Origin: Flavobacterium luteolum
GTDB taxonomy: Bacteria > Bacteroidota > Bacteroidia > Flavobacteriales > Flavobacteriaceae
Length of the DNA stretch: 64,000 nucleotides
Assembly (NCBI RefSeq): GCF_027111275.1
Contig: NZ_CP114286.1
Location: forward strand, 3,954,501-4,018,500
Direction: 5' to 3'
The number at the start of each line of letters is the position of its first letter. The stretch's first letter is position 1. The translations under genes and the position numbers were made by a program. The notes under the pieces are model-generated. The model was not told the origin of the DNA and made no database searches. It worked only from the letters and a program-made list of their open reading frames with translations. Below are positions 63,336-64,000 of the stretch, piece by piece.

Positions 63336-64000
63336 ATGCTAAAAAAATCATTCAAAATTCTAGGCTGGACGCTTTTCGGAATTTTCAGTTTTCTTGCTCT
63401 GTACATTTCTTCTGTTTTAATTATTTCAAAAATTACAGTCAATTCAGATATTGCAAAAGTCGAAGAGCAAGATGCCATTCCCATTTACATTCTTTCAAAC
63501 GGAGTCCATACTGATATTGTTGTTCCGATAAAAAATGAAATCAAAGACTGGCGAAACGAAATTCAATTCAGCCAAACCCAATCAAAAGATTCGTTGATGA
63601 ATTATATCGCATTTGGTTGGGGTGATAAAGGTTTTTATCTTGAAACTCCAGAATGGGCAGATTTAAAAGCGAGCACAGCTTTTAAAGCCGCTTTCGGAAT
63701 CAGTTCATCTGCTGTACATGCTACATTTTTTAAGCAGTTAAGAGAAGGGGATGATTGTAAACGTATTTTAGTTTCTAAAGAGAATTATCAAAATTTAGTT
63801 AATTACATCTCTAATAGTTTTAGCGATTCAATTCATCCAGAATGGATTCAAGGTCACAGTTACGGAAAAAAAGATGCTTTTTATGAAGCTAAAGGAAGTT
63901 ATAGCCTTTTTTATACTTGCAATACTTGGGCAAATAATGCTTTAAAAGCAGCGAACCAAAAAGCAAGCTTATGGACGGTTTATGATAAAGGGATTTTCTG
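63336..64000 (+). CDS. TIGR02117/DUF2459-like protein (5' part)
   Basis: Starts at ATG 63336 and runs off the window after about 221 codons, still open. An N-terminal membrane segment (about 8-31) is followed by a periplasmic domain: NGVHTDIVVP, YIAFGWGDKGFYLETPEWADLKAST and YTCNTWANNALKA. The Cys/His/Trp motifs match, from memory, TIGR02117 (DUF2459) proteins, small conserved proteins of unknown function with a papain-like look. The catalytic-like Cys (TCNTW) and His (GVHTD) would be the test residues. Confidence 0.8.
   Translation, partial: MLKKSFKILGWTLFGIFSFLALYISSVLIISKITVNSDIAKVEEQDAIPIYILSNGVHTDIVVPIKNEIKDWRNEIQFSQTQSKDSLMNYIAFGWGDKGFYLETPEWADLKASTAFKAAFGISSSAVHATFFKQLREGDDCKRILVSKENYQNLVNYISNSFSDSIHPEWIQGHSYGKKDAFYEAKGSYSLFYTCNTWANNALKAANQKASLWTVYDKGIF

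Noticed and set aside
1..64000. tRNA, rRNA, CRISPR array, prophage, IS element or integrase
   Set aside because: None was seen in any intergenic region, and no transposase or integrase gene is present.

Overview
The window reads as a stretch of a Flavobacterium-type chromosome (Bacteroidota, Flavobacteriaceae). Supporting signs are the AT-rich DNA, the Bacteroidota promoter signature (TTG, about 20 bp, then TAnnTTTG) in front of many genes, a type IX secretion sorting domain, a sphingolipid/sulfonolipid-type acyltransferase, many small lipoproteins, and gene families typical of the group (DUF4834, TIGR02757, DUF6146 and DUF6787-like). No rRNA, tRNA, CRISPR array, prophage or insertion sequence was seen. 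It is ordinary-looking chromosome with one compact respiratory/NO island and many intergenic palindromic repeats.

Layout: 1-7.1 kb holds the end of an ABC exporter, a DUF2809 membrane protein, a GH88 unsaturated glucuronyl hydrolase, two tandem paralogous lipoproteins, a GltB-like FMN protein, a WG-repeat protein and a NYN-LOTUS protein. 7.2-16.0 kb is a nitric-oxide/nitrite island: Rrf2 regulator, azurin, quinol NO reductase, RIC iron-sulfur repair protein and a His-rich membrane protein on the plus strand, facing sco1, a SUMF-like gene and nirK (fused to cytochrome c) on the minus strand. One 26-bp palindrome occurs in front of the regulator, norB and nirK, so the island looks like a single NO-responsive regulon. 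16-20 kb has a serine palmitoyltransferase/cysteate acyltransferase-type enzyme close to a GNAT protein that could be its N-acyltransferase partner. 20-28 kb is an envelope block: YfhO-like membrane protein, GT4 glycosyltransferase, flippase and MscS channel.

28-38 kb carries uvrA, an ECF sigma factor with a 47-codon ORF behind it, a TPR protein, endonuclease III lacking iron-sulfur ligands, bcp, a 487-residue conserved protein of unknown function and a PhnP-like hydrolase. 39-45 kb is mostly on the minus strand: cysteine hydrolase, TPR protein, esterase, a small membrane protein, a dihydroorotase-like protein with no metal ligands, and a BatA/vWA protein. 45-51 kb has a lactonase, a DEAD-box helicase, TIGR02757, a polytopic membrane protein and a LolD-like ATPase carrying an inserted pair of membrane segments. 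51-64 kb has a T9SS-secreted pectate-lyase-like protein, DUF genes, serA/serC, an acyl-CoA reductase diverging from a ferredoxin, a carboxypeptidase-regulatory-like protein, ychF and the start of a TIGR02117-type gene.

The best candidates for something new are the three-copy operator and the NO regulon it defines, the ABC ATPase with an internal two-helix membrane insertion, the His-rich membrane protein of the NO island, the metal-ligand-free dihydroorotase, and families of terminator-framing inverted repeats. Family names come from reading motifs and from memory of the families; no search was run.
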